7,902 nucleotides of DNA from Planctomycetaceae bacterium (GTDB lineage Bacteria; Planctomycetota; Planctomycetia; Pirellulales; Pirellulaceae), in NCBI GenBank assembly GCA_003506095.1, contig DNWZ01000356.1:1-7902 (forward strand), written 5' to 3'. The translations under genes and the position numbers were made by a program. Under the pieces are notes generated by a model. The model did not search any database, was not told the origin of the DNA, and was given only the letters and a program-made list of their open reading frames with translations. How positions within the stretch are numbered: the first letter of the stretch is position 1; the number at the start of each line of letters is the position of its first letter. Shown here one piece after another: positions 5,482-7,902 of the stretch.

Positions 5482-7902
5482 ATGAATTGCAGCGTAACCA
5501 ATCATTTATCGGGGGCCGCTCAGGTGAAGTCGCGTTTCGTCGCTCATTTAGCCCCTTCAGTTTCACCAGCGGTATGGTCTGGCTCGTTTTTCGGGGCCGT
5601 GAATGCCGTTCTCTCCATTTTGGGACTGCTGGTAATTCTGTGCTTATCGGCGAACGCTCGTGCCGATGACCTTTCAGCGTCCCCTGGCGCTGAAGGTGTT
5701 GACCTGGTATCCCCGGCCGAGAGTGTATCCCCGGCCGAGAGTTCCTCGGCTGAGCCGATTCCTGCAACCAAATCGGAAGACGTGCGTTTTCGGTTTTCGT
5801 TTAGTGGTGCACCTTGGCGAGAGGTGATGAATTGGTTGGCAGACGAATCCGGCATGGCGCTGCACGTTGGCGATTTGCCAGCGGGCAGTTTCACCTATTC
5901 CGACCCGAGCGAACTCACGATCGACGAGGCGATTTCGCGGGTTAACTTGTTCCTGATCCCGCAAGGTTACTCGATCGTCAAGCGCGGCACCTTGCTTTCA
6001 GCGATCAGCTTGGTCGACCCACGCAGCCTGCAACAACTCGACGCGCTGGCGACTCCCACACCGATCACTGGTCTCGATCAACGATCCGAGCACGAAATTG
6101 TCAAGTGTATGGTGCCCTTGGGAAATGTGAACGCAGACGAAGCGATCGCTGAATTGAAACCGTTGTCGTTAATGATCGCTCCTGTGCTGTTGCCGAAGTC
6201 GAATCAGTTGATTGTGACGGAAACGGCGGGGAAATTGAAAAGTGTACTAGCAGTTTTGCGGGCGTTGGATGTTCCCGAAACCGAGTCGGTTGTTCGTCGC
6301 TTTGAACTTCGTCATGTCGACGTCGCGACAGTGATGATGGTCGCAGGTTCACATATCGGCCTGGCCTCAGGTGCAACCGAGGGCCCGGAAATCAGTATTT
6401 CAACCGACTTCAGCGGTAAGAATCTTTATGTAAATGGATTGCCCGATAAAGTTGATAGGCTGGAATCTTTCATCAAGATTCTGGATGTCGCGGATGAGGC
6501 TGCGAAACCTACCTCCGACATGAAGTTGCGGTCGTACCCGATAACAGGCGATAATTTGCAAGATGTCTATAGTGTTTTGCAAACCATCCTCGAGGGCAGT
6601 TCACTGCGTCTGTCGATGCAGCCTAGCACGAAAAGCATCGTCGCTTATGCAGATGACTCGGTTCACCAGGTGATCGATAACACGATCAAAGAGATGCAGG
6701 CACCTGCGATCGATTTTGCTGTGATTGATCTCAACAGTCTCGATCCTTATTTCGTTGTCAACCTGATCGGTGAAATGTTTAAGACGGTTGATTCGTCATC
6801 GAGCACCCGCGACAGACGTTCGGGTGAAGAGGTGTTGCCGCCGGGACCCAAGGTGGACGCCGATCCGGGTAATCGACGCCTGTTTGTGCGAGGCACTTCA
6901 GCCCAAATCGATCAAATTAAACAGATGGTCGTTAATCTTGATACTCGAAAGGCCGCTGGCCAACCCGTGCGAGTTTTGCCTCTTCGTGGTCAAAGTCGCC
7001 AGCAAGTGTTGGAAACTGCTGGAAGAATCTGGCAAGGCGATAATCGTGTTCTAATTTTGCCGTCCGCTGATTTAATGGGAGATCAATCGGGACCTATCGA
7101 ACGTGTGATCCATTCGGATTTACCGACTGGGCGTCCGGTATCTACGCCGATCAAATTGCCGTCTGCACCAGAGGATCGATTCGAAGCCGGTGACATTCGG
7201 AAACCTAAATCAGCCGAAAGCGATGCCGCTGAAGCGTTTGTTTCGGTAAACGCAGAGATCGTTGATAGCGAATGTGTGGCAACCGTCGCTCCGACCAAGC
7301 AAGTTAAAGATTGTGCGATTAGAGGACAGTTGATTCCCGAAGGGATCCTGCTTCAATCCAGCGATCTCGATGCGCTCGATCGATTTCAAAATCATTTACT
7401 TGAGGTCGCCGAATCGACACGAAAAACCCCTTCACCACCGGTTATCTACTATCTGAAGTATGTCAACGCAGAAGATGCTGTGAAAATGTTGGCAGACTTG
7501 CTCGACGGTGGGCGGTCGTTGGCGCCACCGGTTGGTGGTACGCTAATCAATGGCAGGTCGACTGGTTTTTCGAGCGGTGGATACACGGGAAGTTTGACTT
7601 GGAACAAAGAGGGCGCGACGACTTTGACGGCCGGTACCGCGACGGTCGTTTCAGATGCACGTTTGAATCGTCTAATCGTTCAGGGAACGACGGAAGATGT
7701 TGCAGTGATCGACGAGTATATGAAAATTGTCGACAAGGGCAGCAGTATTACTGACATTGAGACCTTCGGGCGATCTCATGTGATTGAGCTGACTTATACG
7801 AAAGCAACTGTGGTTGCCGAGATGGTCAAGCAAGCGTTCGTCAATCGTATCGCCGCTAATCCGCAATCCAGCCAACAAAGTGGACAAGCCGATAATCGCC
7901 CG
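5482..7902 (+). CDS. Large exported secretin N-domain repeat protein (3' end missing)
   Basis: The frame is open for 807 codons to the right edge with no stop. A long N-terminus ends in a hydrophobic segment (about 39-57) and ARA (59-61), a standard signal-peptidase site, so the protein enters the envelope. A Ser/Pro/Glu-rich linker follows (62-98). Residues about 101-175 resemble the N0/STN domain. Secretin-N (NolW-like) repeats then recur at about 205-266, 270-336, 347-408, 412-487, 495-530, 654-752 and 766 to the edge; several close with strands such as LIVTE, LYVNG, LFVRG and LIVQG followed by a helix. An unusual charged linker (about 535-640) interrupts the array. The membrane-channel (GspD/PilQ C-terminal) domain is not in view, so it may be a type II/IV secretin or a planctomycete protein using only N-domains. 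Start choices are ATG 5482 and GTG 5524; GTG has GGGGG eight bases upstream and gives a shorter signal peptide. Confidence 0.85.
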   Translation, partial: MNCSVTNHLSGAAQVKSRFVAHLAPSVSPAVWSGSFFGAVNAVLSILGLLVILCLSANARADDLSASPGAEGVDLVSPAESVSPAESSSAEPIPATKSEDVRFRFSFSGAPWREVMNWLADESGMALHVGDLPAGSFTYSDPSELTIDEAISRVNLFLIPQGYSIVKRGTLLSAISLVDPRSLQQLDALATPTPITGLDQRSEHEIVKCMVPLGNVNADEAIAELKPLSLMIAPVLLPKSNQLIVTETAGKLKSVLAVLRALDVPETESVVRRFELRHVDVATVMMVAGSHIGLASGATEGPEISISTDFSGKNLYVNGLPDKVDRLESFIKILDVADEAAKPTSDMKLRSYPITGDNLQDVYSVLQTILEGSSLRLSMQPSTKSIVAYADDSVHQVIDNTIKEMQAPAIDFAVIDLNSLDPYFVVNLIGEMFKTVDSSSSTRDRRSGEEVLPPGPKVDADPGNRRLFVRGTSAQIDQIKQMVVNLDTRKAAGQPVRVLPLRGQSRQQVLETAGRIWQGDNRVLILPSADLMGDQSGPIERVIHSDLPTGRPVSTPIKLPSAPEDRFEAGDIRKPKSAESDAAEAFVSVNAEIVDSECVATVAPTKQVKDCAIRGQLIPEGILLQSSDLDALDRFQNHLLEVAESTRKTPSPPVIYYLKYVNAEDAVKMLADLLDGGRSLAPPVGGTLINGRSTGFSSGGYTGSLTWNKEGATTLTAGTATVVSDARLNRLIVQGTTEDVAVIDEYMKIVDKGSSITDIETFGRSHVIELTYTKATVVAEMVKQAFVNRIAANPQSSQQSGQADNRP
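5707..5742 (+). repeat. Tandem 18-bp in-frame duplication
   Basis: GTATCCCCGGCCGAGAGT occurs twice with no gap (5707-5724, 5725-5742) and adds a second VSPAES to the linker just after the predicted signal peptide of the secretin-like protein. The copies are identical, which suggests a recent slippage event. It keeps the frame and lies in a flexible linker, so it is probably tolerated. Confidence 0.85.

Noticed and set aside
1..7902. CRISPR array, tRNA/rRNA genes, transposase gene, toxin-antitoxin or known defence genes
   Set aside because: I looked for regular spacer-repeat patterns, tRNA-like cloverleaf sequence and characteristic protein motifs on both strands and found none.

Overview
The window looks like chromosomal DNA from a planctomycete of the Pirellulaceae / Rhodopirellula type. 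This is inferred from gene content: a Tat-exported Gfo/Idh/MocA oxidoreductase, a secreted PQQ-type beta-propeller protein carrying the 'WRGPNSDGIS' signature, a small PilZ protein and a very long protein built from secretin N-domains. Moderate GC, frequent GATCG words and weak Shine-Dalgarno signals fit that group. No database search was possible, so the taxonomy is an inference.

Layout. Bases 1-3999 read leftward on the minus strand. In transcription order they are a small membrane-anchored protein (3999-3745), a PilZ-domain protein (3512-3189), a beta-propeller protein (3078-1837), a Gfo/Idh/MocA oxidoreductase (1741-419) and the 5' end of an unrecognised gene that runs off the left edge (257-1). 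The gaps are about 95 to 230 bp. One carries a terminator-like hairpin and another a 91-bp inverted-repeat element, so this is a co-directional series rather than a proven operon. A divergent gap of about 220 bp (4000-4217) separates it from a rightward half. That half holds a general-stress-protein-26-like flavin-binding protein (4218-4727), a 38-residue single-span membrane microprotein too short for ordinary ORF calling (4839-4955), about 520 bp without a convincing gene (4956-5481), and the first 807 codons of a large exported secretin-N-domain protein that runs off the right edge (5482-7902).

Function. The genes do not form an obvious pathway. The oxidoreductase and the beta-propeller are both predicted to be exported and belong to families heavily amplified in planctomycetes. 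The PilZ protein suggests a cyclic-di-GMP response. The secretin-like protein suggests an envelope or secretion role. No known defence system, CRISPR array, tRNA, rRNA or transposase gene is visible.

The parts most worth a second look are non-coding or very small: the 91-bp element with 16-bp perfect terminal inverted repeats that exactly fills the gap between the PilZ and propeller genes, the 38-aa microprotein, the hairpin-rich repeat-like segment at about 4960-5195 ending in a TTGACA promoter-like site, and the long N-domain array of the secretin-like protein.
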